The position numbers and the translations under genes are program-made. This document shows positions 26,571-34,758 of a DNA stretch of 64,000 bases, piece after piece. Every line of letters begins with the position of its first letter. The stretch's first letter is position 1. The DNA lies in NCBI GenBank assembly GCA_002321895.1, contig DCMZ01000005.1, positions 103,198 to 167,197 on the forward strand, given 5' to 3'. The notes under the pieces were generated by a model that was given only the letters and a program-made list of their open reading frames with translations, was not told the origin of the DNA and made no database searches. The DNA is from Bdellovibrionaceae bacterium UBA1609. Lineage in GTDB: Bacteria; Bdellovibrionota; Bdellovibrionia; Bdellovibrionales; UBA1609.

Positions 26571-28388
26571 TTGACGTCACGGAAAATGAAAGAAATTCCG
26601 ATACGTTGGAGTATGTTTATGCCTTTAGGATTGCTAGGGAAATGGCCCAAGTGGCCGCTTTTAACCGGAGCCTTGTTTCTGGGGTTGTTTTCCTATTCAT
26701 TCCACTCGTTTAAAAGGATAGAGCAATATAGGCATAGCTTGATTCAGTTGAATATAAAGTTGGAGCTCTATAAACAGCGATCTGATCTCTTCCACAGCCA
26801 ATGTATGAGTTCGTCACAATGGCCCTCCCGATTTTGTGATGCAGGATCAGCAATGATTGGTGCCATGGGCAAGCTCTATCGGCAGTATGGGCAAAGTCTA
26901 GAGAATGCTGCAGTTTCACGAAAACTTCTAGCAAATAAAAAAAATAGATCTCACCTTTTGTTAAGATTTTTCGAAGTTTTGCAACCGGAAACTGGTAGTG
27001 AGAAGGTCTCCTCATCGGACTCGCAAACAAAGTTTGAACTCTATGAAAAGTTGATGCAGGAAGAAGAGTATCAAAAGTTTTTCTCTCACCTTGAGCCCTA
27101 TTTAGATGCTGAAAATAGGTTGGATTTTGATTCTGGAAAAAAATATTGGATGGATTACTCCGCTTTTCAACGAATCCTGTTAAGTCGGAAATTAGAGGTT
27201 CATAAAGAATACCATTTTCTATCTCATGGTAACCAAACCGGAAGATCTTACTTGGACTCCCAGTTTATTCATTCCGGCTGGGTACACCTTCTTGGAAACC
27301 TTTTTTTTCTTGTCGTATTTGGATCCTATGTTGAATTCAGATTGGGCGCTTTGCGATACATTGCGCTCTATCTGGTTGGTGGGATTGCGGGGCTAGCGGC
27401 CCAAGTCAACGTTTTTACTGATCCGCAATTAAATCCCATTGTAATGGGGTCGAGTGCTTCCATAAGTGCAATCATGGGAGCTTTTTATCTACTTTTCTAT
27501 CATCGTAGAATTCGTTTATTACTCATGTACGCGCCTCCCATCCCTTGGGGTCAGATTTATGCCGTACCCATTAAGTATCTTTTGCCATTGTTTTATTTGT
27601 CTTCAGACCTAATTGGATTTGTGGCGGGGAGTTTTTCGGGGTTTGGCAATCTGGCCTATGGAGCACACATTGTGGGTTTTCTTACCGGAATCATCTTTGG
27701 GTGGTGGTTTCGTAAAAGGCAAAAACTAGCGAACTCTCTTCAGTACAACGAGGAACTGGTTTTGCACCAGCTAATGCTCAAATCTTTTGATGCCCAGAAT
27801 TACAATGAAGCACTTGTGCTTTTTAGACAGATTGAGCAACTTAATCCGGACAATCTTTTTTCTCTCAATGCATTTATGCAAAAAAGTCTCGATGAAGAGT
27901 TTATTCGAGATTTAAATTTGAGCTATTCCCAGAAGGAGTTCTATAGAAGTCATCTATCTACATACTTTGCTCAATCCATTCGACGGGGTAACTATAGTAG
28001 TGCGCACTTAATACTAAGTCGACTACCTTACACATGGAGTCTCAGTGAGTATTTGGAAAGTAGTTCCTCGAAAGTACTGCTTAAGTTAATCAACTGGGAG
28101 ATCAAGCAGGATCATTGGTTTGAAGTTCTCCGACTTTACAATGTTTACTTAAACAAATATCCCAAGGGGAGTGAAGTTTCGCGAATCTATAGAAATACTA
28201 AAATTGTGATCGATCATGTTAAGGTGAAGCATGTCGACCAGTTCGAGGAGCATAGGTTTAAAATCATCGACTTCATGCGATCCAACCCCACTTCGCCTTT
28301 AATGCCCCTGTTAAAAATTGGCTTTCAAATTGAGGAGATGGATTTAAACAGGGAAGAAAGGCAGATTCCTAAGGGGGGTTGGAGATGA
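26571..28388 (+). CDS. Rhomboid-family intramembrane protease with long C-terminal soluble region
   Basis: 605 residues. Hydrophobic N-terminal helix (about 28-43), then about 180 mostly soluble residues, a rhomboid core (about 225-385) and a C-terminal 200-residue helical region that could be TPR-like (YNEALVLFRQIEQLNPDN). The core has HSGWVHLLGNLFFLVVFGSYVE, the H-x6-N-L signature of transmembrane helix 2. Catalytic serine lies in MGSSASISAIMGAF near 292, where the usual GxSG is GSSA. The catalytic histidine is in YGAHIVGFLTG near 363. The start is uncertain: TTG 26571 or ATG 26586. It overlaps the RDD gene by ATGA. Confidence 0.82.
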   Translation: MTSRKMKEIPIRWSMFMPLGLLGKWPKWPLLTGALFLGLFSYSFHSFKRIEQYRHSLIQLNIKLELYKQRSDLFHSQCMSSSQWPSRFCDAGSAMIGAMGKLYRQYGQSLENAAVSRKLLANKKNRSHLLLRFFEVLQPETGSEKVSSSDSQTKFELYEKLMQEEEYQKFFSHLEPYLDAENRLDFDSGKKYWMDYSAFQRILLSRKLEVHKEYHFLSHGNQTGRSYLDSQFIHSGWVHLLGNLFFLVVFGSYVEFRLGALRYIALYLVGGIAGLAAQVNVFTDPQLNPIVMGSSASISAIMGAFYLLFYHRRIRLLLMYAPPIPWGQIYAVPIKYLLPLFYLSSDLIGFVAGSFSGFGNLAYGAHIVGFLTGIIFGWWFRKRQKLANSLQYNEELVLHQLMLKSFDAQNYNEALVLFRQIEQLNPDNLFSLNAFMQKSLDEEFIRDLNLSYSQKEFYRSHLSTYFAQSIRRGNYSSAHLILSRLPYTWSLSEYLESSSSKVLLKLINWEIKQDHWFEVLRLYNVYLNKYPKGSEVSRIYRNTKIVIDHVKVKHVDQFEEHRFKIIDFMRSNPTSPLMPLLKIGFQIEEMDLNREERQIPKGGWR

Positions 28389-28897
28389 ATAGAGCTCCAA
28401 AGTTAAATCTATCTATGGTGATTGGCTACCATAATGCCCAACATGAGGATCATCAGCTGAAAGTGGCAGGTATTAGACCTCGCTTATTGGCCTTTATGTT
28501 TGACGTTTTCTTTTTAACTCTAATGGTGCGATTGATTTTGGCTTTGTTTTCTGCGGTGATGGGTTACGATTTTATTAACATGCCCACTGAATTAGGTTTA
28601 TTCATTGCGTGGACAACGGTATTTATTTATTTTGTGGTGCCACAATACTTAACGGGTCAGACGTTGGGTAAACGGATTGTGAAAATTAAAGTGATTCATC
28701 AGGATGAGTACCAAAACATTAATTTCATTCAGTTCATAGCAAGAGAAGTTTTCGGAAAATTCGTAAGTATTATAACTTTTGGAATTGGCTTTATGCTGGT
28801 ATTGACTCGGGAAGATCGGCGGGCTCTGCATGATCTAATGTCCAGAACCCGCGTGGTCGATCTCAAGAAAAATAGGTCAAACTATCCCAAGATTTAA
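28385..28897 (+). CDS. RDD-family membrane protein
   Basis: 170 residues from ATG 28385, which overlaps the rhomboid stop and has GGGGGTTGGAG upstream. RPRLLAFMFDVFFL is the R-x3-A-x2-D motif that begins RDD domains. LTGQTLGKRIVKIKVI is the conserved loop and REDRRALHDLMSRTRVV the characteristic C-terminal arm. Three hydrophobic helices are seen. RDD proteins are small inner-membrane proteins of mostly unknown role; some act in ion transport or pair with proteases. The coupling to a rhomboid gene suggests a shared membrane function. It ends 4 bp into the convergent dps gene. Confidence 0.87.
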   Translation: MNRAPKLNLSMVIGYHNAQHEDHQLKVAGIRPRLLAFMFDVFFLTLMVRLILALFSAVMGYDFINMPTELGLFIAWTTVFIYFVVPQYLTGQTLGKRIVKIKVIHQDEYQNINFIQFIAREVFGKFVSIITFGIGFMLVLTREDRRALHDLMSRTRVVDLKKNRSNYPKI

Positions 28898-29364
28898 GAT
28901 TCAAGTAAGCTTCTTAACATCCAGGCTGTCTTCTCATGCAACTGTATGCGTTGAGTGAGTAGGTCTAACGTGGCTTCATCATTACCTTCTTCAGCAGTAG
29001 GGAAAATGGATCGAGCTGTTTTAGCTACGGTTTCATGACCTTTAACGAGATCTTTCACCATGTCTGTTGCGGACGGAACGCTTGTGGTCTCCTCAATTTT
29101 AGTGAGTTCCTTGAACTGTACATAAGAGCCAGGTGCAAATTCTCCAAGAGATCGAATTCGCTCGGCGACGTCGTCTACAGCGATGGCTAGTTCTGTATAA
29201 TGAGTTTCAAACATTGTATGGAGAGTTTGAAACATAGGACCAGTGACGTTCCAATGATAATTATGTGTTTTAAGATAAAGCGTATAGCTGTCAGCTAAAA
29301 GGTGCCCTAGGTCTTTAGCTATGGCTTTTCTTTGTGACTCTGGAATTCCAATATCGATTTGCAT
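28894..29364 (-). CDS. dps: Dps ferritin-like DNA-protection protein
   Basis: 156 residues, standard Dps length. The ferroxidase site formed between subunits is visible: His34 and His37 in LKTHNYHWNVTGP, then VDDVAERIRSLGE at 63-75 with the acidic pair and Glu. It should form a 12-subunit shell that oxidises ferrous iron with peroxide and shields DNA in stress or stationary phase. RBS GAAGGAGA precedes the ATG. A strong -35/-10 pair lies at 29429-29457. Its end overlaps the convergent RDD gene by 4 bp. Confidence 0.95.
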   Translation of the reverse strand: MQIDIGIPESQRKAIAKDLGHLLADSYTLYLKTHNYHWNVTGPMFQTLHTMFETHYTELAIAVDDVAERIRSLGEFAPGSYVQFKELTKIEETTSVPSATDMVKDLVKGHETVAKTARSIFPTAEEGNDEATLDLLTQRIQLHEKTAWMLRSLLES

Positions 29365-29428
29365 GATCTGTCTCCTTCTTTGTGACTACATAGTATGTGA
29401 TTTTTTTAGATTTTTTAAATACCGGTAC

Positions 29429-29457
29429 ACTATAGGTGTATAGGGTTGGACTATCAA
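29429..29457 (-). promoter_or_regulatory. Candidate sigma-70-type promoter of dps
   Basis: Read on the minus strand: TTGATA, a 17-bp spacer, TATAGT. Both hexamers are close to consensus and the spacing is ideal. It would place transcription start near 29422, leaving about 58 nt of leader. Two short palindromes lie at or below it (ACAC-TATAG-GTGT overlapping the -10 at 29427-29439, and ACATA-G-TATGT near 29387-29397) and may be operator half-sites for a stress regulator. Confidence 0.6.
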
Positions 29458-29481
29458 TCAATCCATTGAAAGCTCAGCACA

Positions 29482-29649
29482 ATGTCCAAGTGGCTTATCG
29501 GCACGGCTCATAAAGCGACAATTTTTGTAATTTTAAAAAACCTATACATTTCAAGGGGTTCCACAGTTATTCCACAATTGACTTTAATGGGAGTGATTTC
29601 GCTCATTGGCATGCTGGGAGCTGTTTTGGCCTTCGGTTTGCTTTTTTAG
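29482..29649 (+). CDS. Possible 55-aa membrane microprotein
   Basis: An open frame from ATG 29482 to TAG 29647-29649 encodes a hydrophobic peptide starting MSKWLIGTAHKATIFVILKN and ending with a probable transmembrane helix (MGVISLIGMLGAVLAFGLLF). It lies between the dps promoter and the Cys/Tyr-rich lipoprotein gene, whose RBS follows within 10 bp. The SD is weak (GAAAG) and no homologue is recognised. It is a plausible small gene rather than a certain one. Confidence 0.35.
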   Translation: MSKWLIGTAHKATIFVILKNLYISRGSTVIPQLTLMGVISLIGMLGAVLAFGLLF

Positions 29650-29667
29650 GTGGGTAGGAGATGTACT

Positions 29668-30282
29668 ATGGAAACTGTAAAAATATATATGAAAACTATT
29701 CTTATTTTATTGGCAATAGGCCTTGCGGGTTGTGGCAAAGAGTCCAGCTCAAGCAATTCCGCCTATACAACGACGACAGGCTATTATTGGAGTAATAACT
29801 ATTGTTATTCGTCTTATACGGGTCAAATTGTGAACAGCACTTACTGTGGTTCAACAGGACTATCGAATGATCTTTTTCAATACAGTGGAAGTAGCTGTAT
29901 TTATGTTCCTACGGGTCAAACCTCAGATAGCTCTTATTGTTCTGCCGGGGCATTCACCTATAATACCAGTGGGCAGTGTATTGATAATGTCCAAGGGAGT
30001 GTAGTGGTGGAAAGTACATTCTGTGCGAACCTGACAAGCACTTACTCGACCACTTCAACCAGCTACTATTGGAATGGAGCTTACTGTTATTCGTCTTCAA
30101 CGGGCCTTCAGGTGGCGACCACATACTGTAGTAGCACTAGCTCTAGCTCCACAGGAAGCACCTGTTACGGCACCTACTACTATTACTACTACTATCAGTT
30201 CATGCCTGTATCTTGTACTGGAGCTAACTGCAGCGGTTACACACTCTATGATTACAATGGGCAAAGTGTTTATTGTCAGTAA
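29668..30282 (+). CDS. Cys/Tyr/Ser-rich repeat lipoprotein
   Basis: 204 residues from ATG 29668, preceded by TAGGAG at 7-bp spacing. A GTG further up is less likely. Lipobox GLAG before Cys. The mature part contains five or so imperfect repeats of 25-40 residues: aromatic, short gap, C-[YI], T-G, hydrophobic, Y/F-C (YYWSNNYCYSSYTGQIV, YSGSSCIYVPTGQTS, TSGQCIDNVQGSVVV, YYWNGAYCYSSSTGLQV). Each repeat contributes two cysteines, so one disulfide per repeat is likely. It also has a run of eight aromatic residues (TYYYYYYYQF). Composition and low complexity suggest a surface or adhesive protein. No known family is recognised. Confidence 0.78.
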   Translation: METVKIYMKTILILLAIGLAGCGKESSSSNSAYTTTTGYYWSNNYCYSSYTGQIVNSTYCGSTGLSNDLFQYSGSSCIYVPTGQTSDSSYCSAGAFTYNTSGQCIDNVQGSVVVESTFCANLTSTYSTTSTSYYWNGAYCYSSSTGLQVATTYCSSTSSSSTGSTCYGTYYYYYYYQFMPVSCTGANCSGYTLYDYNGQSVYCQ

Positions 30283-30442
30283 TTGAAACGCATTTTTACC
30301 TTTGTCTCAATATGAAGCGTAGAAGACCACCCTGGATGAGAATTTCGTACAACTCTCTTGGTTTTCTGCGCTTTAACATTTCTAAATCCATAATTCTTCA
30401 ACAGTCATATTTGATACTGGATACAGAAAGAGGGAGGATCCC

Positions 30443-30736
30443 ATGAAATCAATATTAATACTTTTTTTGGCAACGCTGTTTTTGAGTCCTTGGGCAATGG
30501 CCCAGTCTGATTCCTATGACGATGCGGAAAATGAAACGAGGAGGCCACATCCAGAGGGTCCACCTCCACAAAGATTAACTGAAGAACAACATGAATGTTT
30601 AGAGTCCCATAAACCAACTGATGGAACTCGACCTAGTCGCGAAGACATGGATGCTGCTCTCGAGGCGTGTGGAATCGACCACCCCCCTCCACCACCACGA
30701 GGGCAAAGAAAACAGGCCGGAGCGGCGGTTCGGTGA
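30443..30736 (+). CDS. Small secreted Pro-rich protein near a two-component system
   Basis: 97 residues with a clear signal peptide (KSILILFLATLFLSPWAMA cleaved before QSD). The mature part has proline clusters (HPEGPPPQRL, DHPPPPPRGQ) and two cysteines in HECLESHK and ALEACGID that could pair. RBS GGAGG lies before ATG. A hairpin follows the stop, then the response-regulator gene. The adjacent histidine kinase has a similarly proline-rich sensor loop (PPSPPPEGS, RPPGPPGRN), so this may be a periplasmic modulator of the kinase, in the manner of CpxP. That link is inference. Confidence 0.72.
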   Translation: MKSILILFLATLFLSPWAMAQSDSYDDAENETRRPHPEGPPPQRLTEEQHECLESHKPTDGTRPSREDMDAALEACGIDHPPPPPRGQRKQAGAAVR

Positions 30737-30754
30737 TGAACACATATCTCTTGG

Positions 30755-30780
30755 AGAGAGACTCCTTGTGGAGTCTCTCT
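30755..30780 (+). terminator. Terminator-like hairpin
   Basis: A perfect 11-bp stem (AGAGAGACTCC at 30755-30765, GGAGTCTCTCT at 30770-30780) with a TTGT loop lies about 19 bp after the stop of the secreted Pro-rich protein gene. The following sequence (CTATTAGATAAAC) is not a strong U-tract, so termination may be partial. It separates that gene from the response regulator. Confidence 0.55.
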
Positions 30781-30829
30781 CTATTAGATAAACTTAATAC
30801 TCTAATGAAATTTTAAGTTTGAGGTCGAT

Positions 30830-31507
30830 ATGAATTTAATGATTGTTGAGGATGATCCCGCTTTGGCTCGGGGACTACAAGTGAATTTGGAGCTTGAAGG
30901 GTATCAGGTGTTTTGGGCTGACTCCTTAAAAAAGGCTTTTGAAATAAATGATTCGCAATCTTTGGATTTAGTAGTTCTTGATTTAGGGTTAGCCGATGGT
31001 ACAGGTTTCGATTTTTTGAAGCATGTGCGTGAAGTAGGGTCTCGCTTGCCCGTATTGATTTTGTCAGCGCAGACAGATGAAGACTCCGTAGTAAAAGGGT
31101 TACAAATGGGTGCTAATGACTTTGTCCGAAAGCCTTTTGGTAACCGAGAGTTATTGGCTCGTATAAAAACTATTTTAAGAGAACCTCAATTGAGAGAGAA
31201 TCAGCTTCGATTTGGTGAAATGATTTTATTGTTAGATCAAAGAGTCGTGAAGTTTAGAGGGAATGATATTTCGATCAATAGAAGAGAGTTTGATATATTG
31301 ACTCATTTTATGCAAAGACCTGGGGTTATCGTTTCACGGGAGAATCTCATTGCGGCGATTGATAAAGACGCTGAGATCTATGATAGAACCATTGATTCTC
31401 ATGTGAGTCATTTACGGAAAAAGCTAAAAGACAATGGTGTGGATACCATTAAAATTCTTTCCGTTTATGGTATGGGATACCGGATTGAAAAATATGATAA
31501 AAAATAA
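30830..31507 (+). CDS. OmpR-family response regulator
   Basis: 225 residues. Receiver domain 1-120: acidic pair in IVEDDPALA (Asp8, Asp9), phosphoacceptor Asp51 in LVVLDLGLADG, the Thr/Ser position in LILSAQTDED and the conserved Lys in FVRKPFG. The C-terminal winged helix (about 130-223) ends HVSHLRKKLKDNG and SVYGMGYRIEKY, the OmpR/PhoB recognition helix and wing. It binds DNA when phosphorylated by the kinase encoded next, whose gene overlaps its end by 14 bp. Confidence 0.95.
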   Translation: MNLMIVEDDPALARGLQVNLELEGYQVFWADSLKKAFEINDSQSLDLVVLDLGLADGTGFDFLKHVREVGSRLPVLILSAQTDEDSVVKGLQMGANDFVRKPFGNRELLARIKTILREPQLRENQLRFGEMILLLDQRVVKFRGNDISINRREFDILTHFMQRPGVIVSRENLIAAIDKDAEIYDRTIDSHVSHLRKKLKDNGVDTIKILSVYGMGYRIEKYDKK

Positions 31508-32999
31508 ATGGTTCTTAAAATATGTTTTGATTGGAACCGGTCTGGTTTTTTTATTCGTTGTGATGGGAGTTTACTTCAGTGGACAGTTATCCCGGATGGT
31601 GCAGACTCAGCCGGAAAGAGTGCCCCCGCTATTTTTCGCAAAGTTAGTAGATAAGTTAGGTGGGGATAATAAATTAAAAGGTATAAGAGAGCTTCAGGAA
31701 ATTCATCGAGAAGGAATGGTCCCCAGGATTTTTCTGGTGGATAAAGAAGGGACCTTACTCAGCGAGTCCGATACCAATATTCAGTTAAATTGGAAAGGCA
31801 TTCGGTTACCTCAAAAAGTATACGATTATATTAAGATTCAGCCCAAAGATATTTTGGGAAAAGAGGGTCAACGGTCGGTAATGCCACCATCACCACCTCC
31901 AGAGGGGTCACTCTTTAAGATGGGTCCTAATCGGCCTCCGGGTCCGCCAGGGAGAAATGAAGTGTTTCTTGTTAGGCTGGATGGTGATTTGGAGTTGTAT
32001 TTGTTGATTAAGCCTCCTCGCCCACCCATGGGGAAGCGACCAGAGGGGTTGCGGTGGATCCCTGTTATTAGTGTAATTTCACTTCTCGTCTCGCTCATTA
32101 TTGGAGTGGGTCTAACTGTTCGTCTTATCTATGATCAAGTTCATAGCGGTGTGGAGGAAGCGGACCGAGTGATAGGGGATATCCGCAAAGGCAATTTAAA
32201 AGCGCGTTTTGATGTAAAACGAAAAGATGAATTTGGCCATGCCATGTCTAGATTTAATATTATGGCCGATGAAGTGGAAGGGTTGGTTAATCATTTACGA
32301 GATTCTGAGGAAGCAAAAAGTAAGCTTTTACAGGAACTGGCTCATGATTTGCGAACCCCTGTAGCCTCTTTAAAAAGTTTGTTGGAGACTCTGAAGTTTA
32401 AAAGTCAAAAACTAGATGAGTCGGTGAAAGAGGAGTTTGTGGACCTTTCTCTAAAAGAAGTGGACTACTTTGGGAAATTGGTAGAAGACCTCTTGTTTTT
32501 GGCACAAATGGAAGATCCTGGTTATGGAGCGAAAACCGGTCAGCTAGATATAGTGGAGCTCATCGAAAGTGAAGCGCGTGATAGTTTAAAACGTAGCGAG
32601 GTTCACTCGTCAGATGTAAAATTACAATTTACCGCAAGTCCTGAGGAGATCTATTTCTCCGGAGATGCTCATGTATTGCGGCGGCTCTTTCGAAATGCCT
32701 TTGAAAACGGATTTTCCTTTGCCCAGTCGCAAGTCAGTGTTGAAGTCCTTCAACAGGATGAAAAGCTTTGTGTGAAAATTTGGGATGATGGCCCCGGTTT
32801 TCCAGATCAAGTTTTGGAAGAGTTCGGTGCAAAAAGAATTTCAAGAAAACTGGACGCGTCTCAAGGTGGTAGAATTTCTGTTGGTCTTGGTGGACTTGTG
32901 ATGAGTAAAATTTGTGGTGCCTACCGGGGCAAGCTCAATGTTTCCAACGGTGATAAACCCGTAGGGGCGATTGTATCCATTGAACTGCCCCTAGCCTGA
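31494..32999 (+). CDS. Sensor histidine kinase with Pro-rich periplasmic domain
   Basis: 501 residues from ATG 31494; earlier starts lie deeper in the regulator gene. TM1 about 8-28, a periplasmic sensor of about 155 residues with PPSPPPEGSLFKMGPNRPPG, TM2 about 187-208, a HAMP domain (EADRVIGDIRKGNLKARF), then HisKA with His284 in QELAHDLRTPVASLK and HATPase_c (N box FRNAFENGFSF, G1 WDDGPGFPD, G2 VGLGGLVM). The N box reads RNAFEN rather than the usual NLLxNA, a mild variant. It pairs with the OmpR-type regulator just upstream. The signal is unknown. Confidence 0.92.
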   Translation: MIKNKWFLKYVLIGTGLVFLFVVMGVYFSGQLSRMVQTQPERVPPLFFAKLVDKLGGDNKLKGIRELQEIHREGMVPRIFLVDKEGTLLSESDTNIQLNWKGIRLPQKVYDYIKIQPKDILGKEGQRSVMPPSPPPEGSLFKMGPNRPPGPPGRNEVFLVRLDGDLELYLLIKPPRPPMGKRPEGLRWIPVISVISLLVSLIIGVGLTVRLIYDQVHSGVEEADRVIGDIRKGNLKARFDVKRKDEFGHAMSRFNIMADEVEGLVNHLRDSEEAKSKLLQELAHDLRTPVASLKSLLETLKFKSQKLDESVKEEFVDLSLKEVDYFGKLVEDLLFLAQMEDPGYGAKTGQLDIVELIESEARDSLKRSEVHSSDVKLQFTASPEEIYFSGDAHVLRRLFRNAFENGFSFAQSQVSVEVLQQDEKLCVKIWDDGPGFPDQVLEEFGAKRISRKLDASQGGRISVGLGGLVMSKICGAYRGKLNVSNGDKPVGAIVSIELPLA

Positions 33000-33014
33000 A
33001 CTGGATCCATTCAT

Positions 33015-33512
33015 TTAATGGTGGTTGCCATGGCCATGGCCACCGCCAGGGAAGTTCTTCTCAAAAAATCGCATTTCTACAGATCCATCCGGATAGGAGA
33101 GGGTCACTTGGATTTCCCATAATCCTCCCATAAAAAAGTGAATGTTTGAAACTTTGTAGCTGCCTATTACCTCTTGGCCAGTTTCGTCGAGCCAAGGTTC
33201 AACTTCCGTGGGTTCGGAGCCATGACCCATTGAGGGCATGTCCAATGCCACTTCAAACGATCCAGGAGGGTCTGTGGGTGAGTGGTTTTCACCATTTTTC
33301 CATTCAATTAACAGATAGGACTCGCTTCCTACCATGGGTTCTTCGAGCCATTCAATGTGAGCATGTAGTGCCCCGCCATTGAAAGCCAAATGGTAAGATT
33401 CGGGGCTATGATCGCTGTCGTGAGCCTGGGCAAGGTAGGAAAAGAATATAAGGCTAAGAGAAAATAGTATTTTCGTTGTTGAGATAAGTTTCACTGTTGA
33501 GAGTAGTTTCAC
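33015..33512 (-). CDS. Secreted FixH/YtkA-like protein with His-rich tail
   Basis: 165 residues from GTG 33512, which has TGGAG at ideal spacing. A TTG at 33569 is possible but lacks an SD. A signal peptide ends LAQA before HDSDH. The core is a beta-sandwich-like domain with VALDMPSMGHGSEPTEV, the signature of the YtkA/FixH-like family. The C-terminus NFPGGGHGHGNHH is a metal-binding His cluster. A second protein with MPSMGHGS is encoded at 34294-34758. It converges with the histidine kinase gene and is divergent from the redoxin gene. A copper or other metal-handling role in the periplasm is likely but inferred. Confidence 0.78.
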   Translation of the reverse strand: MKLLSTVKLISTTKILFSLSLIFFSYLAQAHDSDHSPESYHLAFNGGALHAHIEWLEEPMVGSESYLLIEWKNGENHSPTDPPGSFEVALDMPSMGHGSEPTEVEPWLDETGQEVIGSYKVSNIHFFMGGLWEIQVTLSYPDGSVEMRFFEKNFPGGGHGHGNHH

Positions 33513-33737
33513 TATGGCACTCCAATAAGCAAGGTTTAAGAAAATGTAACGTAATGTTTGCTTGGTCAAAATAGCTCACTTTGTGAGAGAAATACAATTA
33601 AAGTTTAACAGTTTCTCTGTTCAGCAGTATTCTAATGCAGTTATTTCTCACATATTATGTAATGGAAACAAGTGATGTCTTAGCCATTGTGGAGAGGCGC
33701 GAATTGATGTTAAACCCAACGACTTAGGAGAATATGC

Positions 33738-34304
33738 ATGAAATCAATAGGTCTTCTTATTGGAACTTTTTGTCTTTTATTAGGGACGGCCTCACAGGCG
33801 GTGACTCTGGGAGATAAAATCACAGCGAAAAATATTCTAACCGAAAAAAACGAGACACTTGAACTGGGCGGGAAGTCGGGCTGGGTGGCCGTATTTCTTT
33901 CGGCCGTTTGTCCTTGTTCGAACAGTCATATTTCTGAAATTAGAAGCTTACAAAAAGAGTATCCCAAATTTCAATTTGTGGGTTTTCATTCCAATTCTTC
34001 AGAGTTTAAAAAAGACGCTCAAGACTATTTTAAAAATGAAAATCTTGGGTTCCCGGTGTTTAAAGATACGGGAGCAAAATGGGCCGATCAATTTAAGGCT
34101 TCTAAAACACCGCATGTATTTGTGGTTCAAAATGACGTGATTAAGTATCAGGGTGGAGTGTCAAATAGCGCTAGTTTTGAAGACGCTGATAGACAATATC
34201 TGAGAGAGGCGCTTGCAAATCTTACCAGCGGAGCTGCGGTGAAGACTTCTCGTACTAGGCCTTTGGGCTGTGAAATCTCTAGGGGTGGATCGAATGATTG
34301 GTAG
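33738..34304 (+). CDS. Secreted redoxin (AhpC/TSA-thioredoxin fold) with CPC motif
   Basis: 188 residues. Signal peptide (GLLIGTFCLLLGTASQA), then a thioredoxin fold: GWVAVFLSAVCPCSNSHISEI places Cys58-Pro-Cys60 at the active-site position, followed by FVGFHSNSSEF, cis-Pro region SKTPHVFVV and a terminal TRPLGCEISR with another Cys. The pattern matches periplasmic redoxin-domain proteins of the peroxiredoxin/TlpA class. It could reduce or deliver electrons to cysteine-ligated metal sites. RBS TAGGAG. It is the first gene of a three-gene unit; the next gene starts inside its final codons. Confidence 0.85.
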   Translation: MKSIGLLIGTFCLLLGTASQAVTLGDKITAKNILTEKNETLELGGKSGWVAVFLSAVCPCSNSHISEIRSLQKEYPKFQFVGFHSNSSEFKKDAQDYFKNENLGFPVFKDTGAKWADQFKASKTPHVFVVQNDVIKYQGGVSNSASFEDADRQYLREALANLTSGAAVKTSRTRPLGCEISRGGSNDW

Positions 34305-34758
34305 AGAGGGTTTTCTCTTTTTTTTGCTTCTTTCGGTGATGGGGTGTGCCCAGCCGAAATACATTAAGGGTAATCAAGGTGTTGGCCTGGGTGGGGCTGA
34401 GAAGCCTTCCGGTACTACATGTGACCTTGTTTTCGAATCAGAAGGTTTGTGTATGAGTTGGTACTGGGTTCAAGAACCAACGACACAAGATTCCGGTAAA
34501 ATTCTTCTTAAAACATTCCGGCTTAACCATTTTGATAAAACTCCTGTTCCAGCCAGCTTAAGTATAGCGCCAGTTCTTACGCTTTGGATGCCTAGTATGG
34601 GTCATGGCTCCACTCCATCCGTGGTCTCAATAGTAGATATTGGGACTTATTTAGTTGAAGATGTTTTCTTTGTAATGCTCGGTGAGTGGGATTTACATTT
34701 TCAGATTAAAGTTGATGGAGAAGTGACTGATGAGGTTGTTGTACCTATTCGTATTTAG
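34294..34758 (+). CDS. Lipoprotein with FixH/YtkA-like domain
   Basis: 154 residues from ATG 34294 with AGGGGTGG upstream; a GTG at 34270 is less likely. Lipobox LSVMGC. Body: SEGLCMSWYWVQEPT near residue 50 and LTLWMPSMGHGSTPSVV near 103, followed by FFVMLGEWDLHFQI, the same ordering as in the protein encoded at 33015-33512 (MPSMGHGS ... FFMGGLWEIQV). The paralogy is obvious by eye. It overlaps the redoxin gene by 11 bp and the outer-membrane gene by 29 bp, so the three are tightly coupled. Confidence 0.8.
   Translation: MIGREGFLFFLLLSVMGCAQPKYIKGNQGVGLGGAEKPSGTTCDLVFESEGLCMSWYWVQEPTTQDSGKILLKTFRLNHFDKTPVPASLSIAPVLTLWMPSMGHGSTPSVVSIVDIGTYLVEDVFFVMLGEWDLHFQIKVDGEVTDEVVVPIRI

Noticed and set aside
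30074..30286. Alternative frame inside the Cys/Tyr-rich lipoprotein gene
   Set aside because: It reads as a Thr/Ala-rich shadow with no RBS. The lipoprotein frame has a perfect RBS and lipobox.
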